The notes under the pieces: generated by a model
The model's database searches: none
The model's input: the letters and a program-made list of their open reading frames with translations, nothing else
Told to the model about the DNA's origin: nothing
In this document: in pieces, positions 27,846 through 36,670 of the stretch
How positions within the stretch are numbered: position 1 is the first letter of the stretch
Layout of the letters: each line of letters starts with the position of its first letter
Translations under genes and position numbers: made by a program
From: Kitasatospora viridis
GTDB taxonomy: Bacteria > Actinomycetota > Actinomycetes > Streptomycetales > Streptomycetaceae
DNA: 64,000 nt
Reading direction: 5' to 3'
Assembly (NCBI RefSeq): GCF_007829815.1
Contig: NZ_VIWT01000001.1
Span: 3,743,501 to 3,807,500 of the forward strand

Positions 27846-28047
27846 CGCTGCACCTTCTCTCGTCCGTCTTCATGGTAGCCAGGGCTTGCCATGGGCCGGC
27901 CGATTGTCAGTGGTCCCGGGCAGAGTTGTTCTCGCAAGGCCGCCGCGGCTCCCGCGGGACGCCCTGCCATCTGCGCCGATGCTCCCTGCCATGCCACCGC
28001 CCCGGTACCGCCGTGTGCCGTCGCGGGCGACCAGAAGGAGCCCCCGA

Positions 28048-29148
28048 ATGAGTGATGAGATGACCGGACTCCCGGTTCTGCGAGCCCATGCGGAGGAGGC
28101 CTTCGCCGGCGAGCTGGCCGCCCTGGCGAAGTGGGACGACCGTCCCAGGCCGCCGAGTTGGCGGCTCTCGCCGTGGGCGGTGGCGGTCTACCTGCTGGGC
28201 GGCGAGCTGCCGGACGGCACGCTGGTGAGCCCCAAGTACGTGGGCCCGCGCCGGATCGTCGAGGTCGCGGTGGCCACCCTGGCCACCGACCGGGCGCTGC
28301 TGCTGGTCGGCGTCCCGGGCACGGCCAAGACCTGGGTGTCCGAGCACCTGGCCGCCGCCGTCAGCGGCGACTCCACGCTGCTGGTGCAGGGCACCGCGGG
28401 GACCGGCGAGGAGTCGCTGCGGTACGGCTGGAACTACGCCCGGCTGCTCGCCGAGGGGCCGAGCCGGGCGGCCCTGGTGCCCTCGCCGGTGCTGCGGGCG
28501 ATGGCCCAGGGCAAGCTCGCCAGGATCGAGGAGCTCACCCGGATCCCGGCCGACGTCCAGGACAGCCTGATCACCGTCCTGTCGGAAAAGACGTTGCCGA
28601 TACCGGAGTTGAGTGGCGAAACTCAGGCTGTCCGCGGGTTCAACCTGATCGCCACCGCCAACGATCGCGACCGCGGCATCCATGAACTCTCCAGTGCGCT
28701 GCGCCGCCGTTTCAGCACGGTGGTGCTGCCGCTCCCGGCGACCCTCGACGAGGAGGTCGAGATCGTCAGCCGGCGGGTGGGCCAGCTCGGCCGCGCACTG
28801 GAGCTGCCCGAGCTGCCGGGCGGCGCGCAGGAGATCCGTCGCGTGGTGACGGTCTTCCGCGAGCTGCGCGACGGCCTGACCGCCGACGGCCGGACCAGGG
28901 TCCGGACCCCGTCCGGCACCCTCTCCACCGCCGAGGCGATCTCGGTGGTGACCAACGGACTCGCGCTCGCCGCGCACTTCGGGGACGGCGTGCTGCGCGC
29001 GGCGGACGTGGCGGTGGGGGTGCACGGGGCGGTGGTCCGCGACCTGGCGGCGGACCGTGCCGTCTGGCGCGACTACCTGGAGGGGGTGCTGCGTGACCGC
29101 GACGGTTGGCAGGACTTCTACCGGGCGGCCCGCGACTGCACGGACTGA
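28048..29148 (+). CDS. MoxR-type AAA+ ATPase
   Basis: 366 residues; ATG 28048 has AAGGAG a short distance upstream. After about 70 residues comes the AAA+ core: Walker A GVPGTAKT (88-95), a Walker B-position segment LARIEELT where the usual DE pair reads Glu161-Glu162, sensor 1 ATAND (Asn205) and arginine finger region LRRRF (219-222). MoxR ATPases act with VWA-domain partners as remodelling or metal-insertion chaperones (known pairs: RavA-ViaA, CbbQ-CbbO, NorQ-NorD). The VWA partner here is the third gene of the same operon. No SWIM or metal-binding motif is seen in it. The Glu-for-Asp change could slow hydrolysis or be a family trait. Confidence 0.92.
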   Translation: MSDEMTGLPVLRAHAEEAFAGELAALAKWDDRPRPPSWRLSPWAVAVYLLGGELPDGTLVSPKYVGPRRIVEVAVATLATDRALLLVGVPGTAKTWVSEHLAAAVSGDSTLLVQGTAGTGEESLRYGWNYARLLAEGPSRAALVPSPVLRAMAQGKLARIEELTRIPADVQDSLITVLSEKTLPIPELSGETQAVRGFNLIATANDRDRGIHELSSALRRRFSTVVLPLPATLDEEVEIVSRRVGQLGRALELPELPGGAQEIRRVVTVFRELRDGLTADGRTRVRTPSGTLSTAEAISVVTNGLALAAHFGDGVLRAADVAVGVHGAVVRDLAADRAVWRDYLEGVLRDRDGWQDFYRAARDCTD

Positions 29149-29203
29149 ACCCCGGCGGACCGAACCGGGGGAACGGAACACCGAGGGGGAGAGGACGACG
29201 AAG

Positions 29204-31495
29204 ATGACTGGAGAGGTGACACTGCTGGGCATCCGGCACCACGGGCCGGGATCGGCCCGCGCCGTGGGGGCGGCACTGACCGAACTGCGGCCCGACGCGG
29301 TCCTGGTGGAGGGGCCGCCGGAGGCCGACCCGATCGTCGGCCTGGCGGGGACGGCGGGGATGGAGCCGCCGGTGGCCCTGCTGGTGCACGCGGCGGACGA
29401 CCCGGCACGGGCGGCCTTCTGGCCGTTCGCCGCCTGGTCGCCGGAGTGGGTGGCGATCCGCCACGCGCTGGACGCCGGGGTGCCGGTGCGGTTCGCCGAC
29501 CTGCCGGCCGGCGCGGGCTTCGCGCTGGACAAGGAAACTGACGAAGCGTCAGTCGACGAGCCGTCCGGTGACGACCCGATCGCCCGGCTCGCCGCGGCCG
29601 CCGGCCGGACCGACTCCGAGGCCTGGTGGGAGGACGTGGTGGAGCACCGGGGCGCGGAGGCGGACCCGCTCGCCCGGTTCGCCGCCATCGCCGAGGCGAT
29701 GACGGCGGTGCGGGACGACCGGGTCGGCACCCCCGGCTCGCCCGGGGCCGCCCCCACCGGGCCCGCCGGGCGGCGCGAGCGGCTGCGCGAGGCGCACATG
29801 CGCCAGCGGCTGCGCGCCGCCCGGCGGGCCGGCCACCGGCGGATCGCCGTGGTCTGCGGCGCCTGGCACGTCCCCGCGCTCGCCGCGGTGGACGCGCCGG
29901 GCGCCGCGCGCGTCGACCGGGAACTCCTGGCCGGCCTGCCGCGCGGGCCGCGCACCGCGGCCGCCTGGGTGCCGTGGACCAACCGCCGGCTCACCCAGCG
30001 CTCCGGCTACGGCGCCGGCGTCCAGGCACCCGGCTGGTACCAGCACCTCTTCGAGACCGAGCCCGAGCGGGTGCTGCCCGGCTGGCTGGCCCGGGCCGCC
30101 GCCCTGCTGCGCGCGGCCGACCACCCGGTGCCGCCGGCCCAACTGATCGATGCCGTCCGCACCGCCGAGGCGCTGGCCGCCCTGCGCGGCCGGCCGGGCC
30201 CCGGCCTGGCCGAGACGATGGACGCGGTGCTCAGCGTGCTCTGCCAGGGCTCCGAGGTCGCGCTCGCCCTGGTGCGCGAGCGGCTGGTGGTGGGCGAGGC
30301 GGTCGGCCGGGTGCCGGCCGCCTCGCCCGTCGTGCCGCTGCAGCGCGACCTGGACCGGCTGAGCCGCTCGCTGCGCCTCAAGCCGCAGGCCGAGCAGCGC
30401 GAACTCGCCCTGGACCTGCGGCGCGAGCTGGACGCCGGGCGCTCCCGGCTGCTGCACCGGCTGCGCCTGCTGGGCGTGGAGTGGGGCCGCCCCGCCGCCC
30501 GCTGCGCCACCGCCCAGGCGGGCAGCGGCACCTTCCGGGAGCGCTGGCAGCTGCGCTGGGAGCCGGAGTCGGCGGTCCGGGTGGTCGCCGCGGCGCCCTG
30601 GGGCACCACCGTGGAGCGGGCCGCCACCGCCCGGGCGGCGGCGCTGGCCGCCGAGGCCGGGCGGCTGGCCGAGCTGACCGACCTGGCCGAGCGCTGCCTG
30701 GCCGCCCAACTCCCGGGCGCGCTGCCGGCCGTGCTGCGGGCGCTGGCCGAGCGGGCCGCGCTGGACACCGACGTCGCCCACCTCGCCGAGGCGCTGCCCG
30801 CGCTGGCCCGGGCGCTGCGCTACGGCGACGTCCGGGGCACCGACCGCGGCGCGCTCGCCGACGTGGCCCGCAGCCTGGCCGACCGGCTCTGCCTCGGGTT
30901 GGCCCCGGCCTGCACCGGCCTGGCGGCGGACGGCGCGGCGGCGATGCGGGACCGGCTGGAGGCCGCGCACCCGGCGATCGGGCTGCTCGCCCGGGAGGGC
31001 GGGGCCGCCCTGGCCGAGCGCTGGGCCGCCGCGCTGGACGGTCTGTCGCTGAGCGGGGCGGTGCCGGGGCTGCTGCGCGGGCGGGCGGTGCGGCTGCTGC
31101 TGGACGACGGGCGGATCGGCTCGGCGCAGGCCCTGCTGCGGTTGCGGCCCGCGCTCTCCCGGGCCGCCGTGCCGGCCGACGCGGCGGGCTGGCTGGAGGG
31201 CTTCCTGGCCGGCGGCGGCGCGCTGCTGCTGCACGATCCGCGGCTGCTCGCGCTGCTGGACGACTGGCTGGCCGGCCTGCCCGAGCCGGCCTTCACGGAC
31301 CTGCTGCCGCTGCTGCGCCGGGCCTTCGCCGGGCTGGAGCCGGCGGTGCGCCGGGGGATCGGCGAGCGGATCGCGGCCGGGCCGGTGCCCGGCGGCCGCG
31401 CCGGGCGGGCCGGGACGGCCGAGGAGTTGGACGAGGCCCGGGCCGACGCGGCGCTGCCCACCGTGCTGCGGCTGCTCGGCAGGCCCGCGGCCTGA
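29204..31495 (+). CDS. DUF5682 protein, TIKI/EreA-like N-terminal fold
   Basis: 763 residues from ATG 29204, 55 bases after the ATPase gene. The first 20 residues hold the strand LLGIRHHGPGSARA, with two histidines (12, 13); VLVEGPPEAD follows with Glu36, and CGAWHVPAL gives another histidine at about 225. This pattern (HHGxGS, E-G-P, late His) recalls the metal-dependent TraB/TIKI/EreA/ChaN superfamily, some members of which are hydrolases. The remaining 500 residues are helical and Ala/Leu/Arg-rich without a recognised domain. It is a constant partner of MoxR and VWA genes in actinobacteria. I infer a cytoplasmic effector or hydrolase regulated by the ATPase; no substrate is known. Confidence 0.85.
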   Translation: MTGEVTLLGIRHHGPGSARAVGAALTELRPDAVLVEGPPEADPIVGLAGTAGMEPPVALLVHAADDPARAAFWPFAAWSPEWVAIRHALDAGVPVRFADLPAGAGFALDKETDEASVDEPSGDDPIARLAAAAGRTDSEAWWEDVVEHRGAEADPLARFAAIAEAMTAVRDDRVGTPGSPGAAPTGPAGRRERLREAHMRQRLRAARRAGHRRIAVVCGAWHVPALAAVDAPGAARVDRELLAGLPRGPRTAAAWVPWTNRRLTQRSGYGAGVQAPGWYQHLFETEPERVLPGWLARAAALLRAADHPVPPAQLIDAVRTAEALAALRGRPGPGLAETMDAVLSVLCQGSEVALALVRERLVVGEAVGRVPAASPVVPLQRDLDRLSRSLRLKPQAEQRELALDLRRELDAGRSRLLHRLRLLGVEWGRPAARCATAQAGSGTFRERWQLRWEPESAVRVVAAAPWGTTVERAATARAAALAAEAGRLAELTDLAERCLAAQLPGALPAVLRALAERAALDTDVAHLAEALPALARALRYGDVRGTDRGALADVARSLADRLCLGLAPACTGLAADGAAAMRDRLEAAHPAIGLLAREGGAALAERWAAALDGLSLSGAVPGLLRGRAVRLLLDDGRIGSAQALLRLRPALSRAAVPADAAGWLEGFLAGGGALLLHDPRLLALLDDWLAGLPEPAFTDLLPLLRRAFAGLEPAVRRGIGERIAAGPVPGGRAGRAGTAEELDEARADAALPTVLRLLGRPAA

Positions 31496-31509
31496 GCGCC
31501 CGTCAGCGC

Positions 31510-31535
31510 AACCCCTGGAACCCCTGGAACCCCTG
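31510..31535 (+). repeat. 9-bp tandem repeat between DUF5682 and VWA genes
   Basis: AACCCCTGG is present twice exactly and a third time lacking its last base. It lies in the 75-base intergenic gap, close enough to the VWA ribosome site that copy number could alter spacing. Confidence 0.8.
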
Positions 31536-31570
31536 AACCCGCAGCACCGGAACACGAACAGGAGCCTCCC

Positions 31571-32746
31571 GTGAGCACCCGTCAGACCGAGGAGCGCCTG
31601 CGCCGCTGGCGGCTGGTGCTCGGCGCACAGCCCGGTGAGCCCGGCGGCGGCACCGGCTGGACGCCCACCGGGCGCGACGCCGGCCTGGACCGCGCGCTCG
31701 GCGCGCTCTACGACCCGGCGCCCGAGGGCGCCCGGCGCTCCGCCGGGCTCGGCGCGAGCGCGCCCCGGCTGGCCCGCTGGCTGGGCGACATCCGGGAGTA
31801 CTTCCCCACCGGTGTGGTGCAGTTGATGCAGCAGGACGCGATCGACCGGCTGGGCCTGGAGCGGCTGCTGCTGGAGCCCGAGGTGCTCGCCGCGGTGGAG
31901 CCGGACGTGCCGCTGGTGGCGGCGCTGCTCGCGCTGCGGCACGCGCTCCCGGAGACCACCCGGGAGAGCGCCCGGCAGGTGGTGGCCGCGGTGCTGGCCG
32001 AGCTCTCCGCCCGGCTGGCCGAGCGGACCAGGTCGGTGCTGGGCGGCGCGCTGGACCGGGGGGCCAGGACGGAGCGCCCGCGGCCGGGGGACATCGACTG
32101 GGACCGCACCGTTCGGGCGAACCTGCGGCACTGGGTCCCCGAGCGGCGCACGGTGGTGCCCGAGCGCCTGCTGGGGCGCGCGCGGGCCCGGCAGGGGGTG
32201 CGGCGGGAGGTGGTGCTCTGCGTGGACCAGTCGGCCTCGATGGCGGCCTCGCTGGTGCACGCCGCGCTGTTCGGCGCGGTGCTGGCCTCGCTGCCCGCGC
32301 TCGCCACCCGGCTGCTGGTCTTCGACACCGCGGTGGCCGACCTGACGGACCGGCTGGACGACCCGGTGGAGCTGCTGTTCGCCGCGCAGCTCGGCGGCGG
32401 CACCGACATCGGCCGCGCGCTGGCCTACTGCGAGCAGCGGATCGCCAACCCGGCCGACACCGTGCTGGTCCTGGTCAGCGACCTGTTCGAGGGCGGCCCC
32501 CGGGAGGCGCTGCTGCGCCGGGCGGCGGCGCTGACCGCGGCCGGGGTGCAGCTGGTGGTGCTGCTGGCGCTCTCCGACGAGGGGGCGCCGGCCTACGACC
32601 GGACCACGGCCGCCGAGCTGGCCGCGCTGGGCGTCCCCGCCTTCGCCTGCCCGCCGGACGCCTTCCCGGAGTTGATGGCCGCCGCGCTGGAGCGGCGCGA
32701 GCTGCCGGTGCCGGTGGCGGCACCGCCGGGACGGACGGCGGGTTGA
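31571..32746 (+). CDS. VWA-domain protein, partner of the MoxR ATPase
   Basis: 391 residues from GTG 31571 with AGGAG upstream. Residues 1-200 are helical. The von Willebrand A domain (about 213-375) has an intact MIDAS: DQSAS (Asp219, Ser221, Ser223), Thr278 in GGGTD and Asp304 in VSDLFEGG. Metal ligation through this site is how CoxE-, CbbO- and ViaA-type partners engage MoxR ATPases or their substrates. There is no signal peptide or membrane helix, so it should be cytosolic. It is last in the operon, and the roughly 290 bases up to sucC hold no gene. Confidence 0.93.
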   Translation: MSTRQTEERLRRWRLVLGAQPGEPGGGTGWTPTGRDAGLDRALGALYDPAPEGARRSAGLGASAPRLARWLGDIREYFPTGVVQLMQQDAIDRLGLERLLLEPEVLAAVEPDVPLVAALLALRHALPETTRESARQVVAAVLAELSARLAERTRSVLGGALDRGARTERPRPGDIDWDRTVRANLRHWVPERRTVVPERLLGRARARQGVRREVVLCVDQSASMAASLVHAALFGAVLASLPALATRLLVFDTAVADLTDRLDDPVELLFAAQLGGGTDIGRALAYCEQRIANPADTVLVLVSDLFEGGPREALLRRAAALTAAGVQLVVLLALSDEGAPAYDRTTAAELAALGVPAFACPPDAFPELMAAALERRELPVPVAAPPGRTAG

Positions 32747-33040
32747 CCCGCAGGGGTGGTCCGCGGGGTGAACGGCGGGCGGACGACACGCCCGGCTACC
32801 ACCCGTTGTGACGGTTCTCACCATGGCGGCGGCGGTCCCGGGCGAAACTGTCCGGTCCGGCGGGGATAACCTGCCATGCGGACGTGACGCGCGTGTTGAT
32901 TGACGTGTGCGCCCGTGGCTGTGTGGGCCGCAAGGCCGTATCTCTGCGTACCCGCACCGCCCCGACGACCCGCAGCGAAGATCCTGCCGTGGCACGCTCG
33001 TAGAGACACAATCCGCGACCACGAACAAGGACGAACACAC

Positions 33041-34216
33041 GTGGACCTGTTCGAGTACCAGGCGAGGGACCTCTTCGCCAAGCACGGCGTGCCCGTGCTT
33101 GACGGCGAGGTCATCGAGAAGGCCGAGGACGCTGCGGCGATCGCCGAGCGCTTCGGCGGCCGTGCCGTCGTCAAGGCTCAGGTGAAGGTCGGCGGCCGTG
33201 GCAAGGCCGGCGGCGTCAAGCTCGCCGCCGACCCGGCGGACGCCGTCACCAAGGCCGGCGCCATCCTCGGCATGGACATCAAGGGCCACACCGTCCACAA
33301 GGTGATGCTGGCCCAGACCGCGGACATCAAGGAGGAGTACTACGTCTCCTTCCTGCTGGACCGCGCCAACCGCACCTTCCTGGCGATGGCCAGCAAGGAG
33401 GGCGGCGTCGAGATCGAGGTCGTCGCCGAGGAGAACCCCGAGGCGCTGGCGAAGATCGCCGTCGACGCCAACGAGGGCTGCACCGAGGCCAAGGCCCGCG
33501 AGATCGTCGAGGCCGCGAAGTTCCCGGCCGAGATCGCCGACCAGGTCGTCGAGGTCCTGCAGAAGCTCTGGGTCGTCTTCATCAAGGAGGACGCCCTCCT
33601 GGTCGAGGTCAACCCGCTGGTCAAGACCGGCGAGGGCCGGATCGTCGCGCTCGACGGCAAGGTCTCGCTGGACGAGAACGCCGAGTTCCGCCAGGCGGAG
33701 CACGAGGCGCTGGTCGACCACGCCGCGGCCAACCCGCTGGAGGCGGCGGCCAAGGCCAAGGGCCTGAACTACGTCAAGCTCGACGGCGAGGTCGGCATCA
33801 TCGGCAACGGCGCGGGTCTCGTCATGAGCACCCTGGACGTCGTCGCCTACGCCGGCGAGAACCACGGTGGCGTCAAGCCCGCCAACTTCCTCGACATCGG
33901 TGGCGGCGCCTCCGCCGAGGTGATGGCGAACGGCCTGGAGATCATCCTGGGCGACCCCGACGTCAAGTCGGTCTTCGTCAACGTCTTCGGCGGCATCACC
34001 GCGTGTGACGCGGTCGCCAACGGCATCGTGCAGGCCCTGGCGCTCCTGGAGAGCAAGGGCGAGGCCGTGACCAAGCCGCTGGTCGTCCGCCTGGACGGCA
34101 ACAACGCGGAGCTGGGTCGCCAGATCCTCACCGACGCCAACCACCCGCTGGTCGAGCAGGTGGACACCATGGACGGCGCCGCTGAGCGCGCCGCCGAGCT
34201 GGCCAACGCGAAGTAA
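33041..34216 (+). CDS. sucC: Succinyl-CoA synthetase, beta subunit (ADP-forming)
   Basis: 391 residues from GTG 33041, eight bases after AAGGACG. TCA-cycle enzyme converting succinyl-CoA and ADP to succinate, CoA and ATP. It opens with [15 protein letters not shown] and has an ATP-grasp domain ([20 protein letters not shown] in part, EVNPLVKT) and a C-terminal CoA-ligase domain with [12 protein letters not shown] and VNVFGGIT. It forms an operon with sucD, 16 bases downstream. Upstream, GATAACCTG at 32865-32873 repeats a 9-mer also seen before mdh, but I cannot assign a promoter firmly. Confidence 0.97.
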   Translation: MDLFEYQARDLFAKHGVPVLDGEVIEKAEDAAAIAERFGGRAVVKAQVKVGGRGKAGGVKLAADPADAVTKAGAILGMDIKGHTVHKVMLAQTADIKEEYYVSFLLDRANRTFLAMASKEGGVEIEVVAEENPEALAKIAVDANEGCTEAKAREIVEAAKFPAEIADQVVEVLQKLWVVFIKEDALLVEVNPLVKTGEGRIVALDGKVSLDENAEFRQAEHEALVDHAAANPLEAAAKAKGLNYVKLDGEVGIIGNGAGLVMSTLDVVAYAGENHGGVKPANFLDIGGGASAEVMANGLEIILGDPDVKSVFVNVFGGITACDAVANGIVQALALLESKGEAVTKPLVVRLDGNNAELGRQILTDANHPLVEQVDTMDGAAERAAELANAK

Positions 34217-34232
34217 GGAAGGGGACTCAATC

Positions 34233-35114
34233 ATGGCTATCTTCCTTACCGAGGACAGCAAGGTCATCGTCCAGGGCATGACCGGCTCCGAGGGCATGAA
34301 GCACACCCGCCGCATGCTGGCCTCCGGCACCAAGATCGTCGGTGGCGTGAACCCGCGCAAGGCCGGCACCACGGTCGACGTGGACGGCACCGAGGTTCCG
34401 GTGTTCGGCACCGTCGCCGAGGCGATCGAGAAGACCGGTGCCGACGTCACCGTCATCTTCGTGCCGCCGGCGTTCACCAAGAGCGCCGTGGTCGAGGCGA
34501 TCGACGCCGAGATCCCGCTCGCGGTCGTCATCACCGAGGGTGTCCCGGTCCACGACTCGGCCTCGTTCTGGGCCTACGCGGGTGAGAAGGGCAACAAGAC
34601 CCGGATCATCGGCCCGAACTGCCCCGGCCTGATCAGCCCCGGAAAGTCGAACGCGGGCATCATCCCGGCCGACATCACCAAGGCCGGCAAGATCGGCCTG
34701 GTCTCCAAGTCCGGCACGCTGACCTACCAGCTGATGTACGAGCTGCGCGACATCGGCTTCTCGTCGGCCGTCGGCATCGGTGGCGACCCGGTCATCGGCA
34801 CCACCCACATCGACGCCCTGGCGGCCTTCGAGGCCGACCCGGAGACCGAGCTCATCGTGATGATCGGTGAGATCGGCGGCGACGCCGAGGAGCGGGCCGC
34901 GGCCTTCATCAAGGAGAACGTGACCAAGCCGGTCGTCGGCTACGTCGCGGGCTTCACCGCCCCCGAGGGCAAGACCATGGGCCACGCCGGCGCCATCGTC
35001 TCCGGCTCCTCCGGCACCGCGGCCGCCAAGAAGGAGGCCCTTGAGGCCGCCGGCGTGAAGGTCGGCAAGACCCCGTCGGAGACCGCCCGCCTGGCGCGCG
35101 AGCTCATCGGCTGA
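34233..35114 (+). CDS. sucD: Succinyl-CoA synthetase, alpha subunit
   Basis: 293 residues; ATG 34233 follows AAGGAAGGGG. The N-terminal CoA-binding Rossmann domain has [14 protein letters not shown] and GGVNPRKAG; the C-terminal ligase domain has the phosphorylated His251 in [17 protein letters not shown], and IGPNCPGLI is conserved. It makes the catalytic heteromer with SucC. The start is unambiguous. Two strong hairpins follow within 100 bases. Confidence 0.98.
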   Translation: MAIFLTEDSKVIVQGMTGSEGMKHTRRMLASGTKIVGGVNPRKAGTTVDVDGTEVPVFGTVAEAIEKTGADVTVIFVPPAFTKSAVVEAIDAEIPLAVVITEGVPVHDSASFWAYAGEKGNKTRIIGPNCPGLISPGKSNAGIIPADITKAGKIGLVSKSGTLTYQLMYELRDIGFSSAVGIGGDPVIGTTHIDALAAFEADPETELIVMIGEIGGDAEERAAAFIKENVTKPVVGYVAGFTAPEGKTMGHAGAIVSGSSGTAAAKKEALEAAGVKVGKTPSETARLARELIG

Positions 35115-35124
35115 TAGCACGGAA

Positions 35125-35162
35125 CGGTTGACGGAGCAGCACGACTGACGCTCCGTCAACCG
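35125..35162 (+). terminator. First hairpin after sucCD
   Basis: A 13-bp perfect stem (35125-35137 with 35150-35162, CGGTTGACGGAGC) with a 12-base loop. Confidence 0.75.
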
Positions 35163-35167
35163 GACAG

Positions 35168-35209
35168 CAGTCCGCCCCCGGACCGGTCACCCGGTCCGGG
35201 GGCGGACTG
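35168..35209. terminator. Strong bidirectional terminator between sucD and the PIG-V-like gene
   Basis: A 19-bp perfect stem (35168-35186 with 35191-35209) with a TCAC loop, followed by TTTC. It lies between convergent genes and can serve both. Confidence 0.9.
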
Positions 35210-35224
35210 TTTCGCCGCCCGGGA

Positions 35225-36487
35225 TCAGGGTGCGCCGAGCTCGAAGAGCGCGAAGCCGGCGTACCAGCCGGAGGCCGCCGCCAGCACGCCGATCGTGACG
35301 GCCAGCGCGGGCAGCCGCACCCGGCGCAGGCCGTAGGCGAGCGCCAGGAAGAGCGGGAAGGCCGGCAGCAGGTAGCGCGAGTAGTTGCAGTACAGGCCCG
35401 CGTTCGGCACCACCAGCGCGATGGTCAGCAGCGCGTAGGCGTTGAGCACCGCCGGCAGCCGCAGCTGGAGCATCAGCACGACCAGCACCGGCAGCGAGAG
35501 CAGCAGGAGCAGCGCGATCAGGTTCGGCACCTCGAAGTCGGCCCAGAGCAGGTGCTTGCCGAGCATCAGGCTCACCGAGGTGTGGAAGGTGTACTGGCCC
35601 CAGTCGAAGTAGTGGCCCCACTGGGTGCGCTCCAGCGTGGTGTACGCGTCCAGCGCGCCCATCCGGTAGCCGACCCAGCCGAGGTAGCCGATCAGGCCCC
35701 AGGGGGCGATCAGGATCGCCCCGAGCGGCCGCCAGCCGTCCTCGCGGCGGCCCAGCGCGATCGCGGCGGCCAGCACGACGGCGCCGATCAGCGCGGCCGA
35801 GGTGGGCCGGTTGAGTCCGGCCACGCAGGTCAGCGCGCCGGCGTGCAGCCAGCGGCGGGTCATCACGCAGTAGCAGGCCAGCGCGGCCAGCGCGACGAAC
35901 AGCGAGTCCGAGTAGACCGCCCACTCCACCCCGGAGCCCGGCAGCACCGCCCAGAGCGCGGCGGTGATCAGGCCGGTCCGGGGGCCGGCGAGCTTCTCGG
36001 CGATCAGGTACAGGGCCACCGCGGCCACCATCGAGCTGAGCACCGCCACCACCAGGCCGGCGCCGAACGCGCCGAGCCCGGTGCACTCGCCGACCAGCCG
36101 GATCAGGGCCGGGTAGAGCGGGAAGAAGGCCACCGAGTTCTGGTGCAGGTGCTGGATCCCGCCGACGGCGGCGATCGACTCGGGGTGGTAGCCCTGCACC
36201 GCGATCCGCTGGTACCACTTGCCGTCCCAGCTGCCCAGCACCTCCCAGGCGTGCGCGCCGCCGCCGAACGCGGCGTTCTTGCCGGCGTACGACTTGCTGC
36301 CGGCCAGCAGGGCCAGGAAGACCGCGAAGCCGCTCGCCTTGGCGGCGGTGAACACGGCGAGCGCCGGGGCGGCGCGCCGCCCGACCGCCCGCAGGGCGGG
36401 CCAGCCGCCGGCTCCCGGCGGCGGGGCGCCGGCCTCGTCGCGGCTGGGTGCCCGGTCCGGCTGGGAGGGGCTGGATATCGCACTCAC
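35225..36487 (-). CDS. PIG-V-like mannosyltransferase (GT-C), copy 3
   Basis: I choose GTG 36487, eight bases after GGTGGAG (420 residues); GTG 36496 would add three residues. After a Pro/Ala-rich N-terminus, the first helix leads to WDGKWYQRIAVQGYHPE with the presumed catalytic Asp and then VAFFPLYPALIRLV. GSGVEWAVYSDSLFV, GLNRPTSAALIGAV, HYFDWGQYTFH and the ending WYAGFALFELGAP parallel copy 2 at 19072 almost segment by segment. It acts outside the membrane with a polyprenyl-phosphate sugar donor. It lies about 15 kb from the other two copies, next to sucCD, suggesting duplication and dispersal. Confidence 0.88.
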   Translation of the reverse strand: MSAISSPSQPDRAPSRDEAGAPPPGAGGWPALRAVGRRAAPALAVFTAAKASGFAVFLALLAGSKSYAGKNAAFGGGAHAWEVLGSWDGKWYQRIAVQGYHPESIAAVGGIQHLHQNSVAFFPLYPALIRLVGECTGLGAFGAGLVVAVLSSMVAAVALYLIAEKLAGPRTGLITAALWAVLPGSGVEWAVYSDSLFVALAALACYCVMTRRWLHAGALTCVAGLNRPTSAALIGAVVLAAAIALGRREDGWRPLGAILIAPWGLIGYLGWVGYRMGALDAYTTLERTQWGHYFDWGQYTFHTSVSLMLGKHLLWADFEVPNLIALLLLLSLPVLVVLMLQLRLPAVLNAYALLTIALVVPNAGLYCNYSRYLLPAFPLFLALAYGLRRVRLPALAVTIGVLAAASGWYAGFALFELGAP

Positions 36488-36670
36488 TGGCAGCACTCCA
36501 CCGCTGGGTGACGGGCGTGCCGGGGCGGCACGGCAGCCGGAGTCTATGGCACGCCCGTGCGACGGGTCAGGGCACCGGTGCGGGACCGTCGGGCCCCGGG
36601 GGCTGACGGACCGTCAGGGATGCCCGCCGGTGGGGCGGGTGCGAACGGGGCGCGCGGTCGGTGCCCGGGG

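Noticed and set aside
31510..31535. Possible CRISPR-like or mini-satellite array
   Set aside because: Only three short contiguous 9-mers without spacers, so it is a simple tandem repeat.
29549..34534. A 1661-codon open frame on the minus strand opposite DUF5682, VWA and sucC
   Set aside because: It is antisense to well-supported genes, and its Gln/Arg/Gly/His-rich translation has no domain. Long antisense frames are expected in high-GC DNA.
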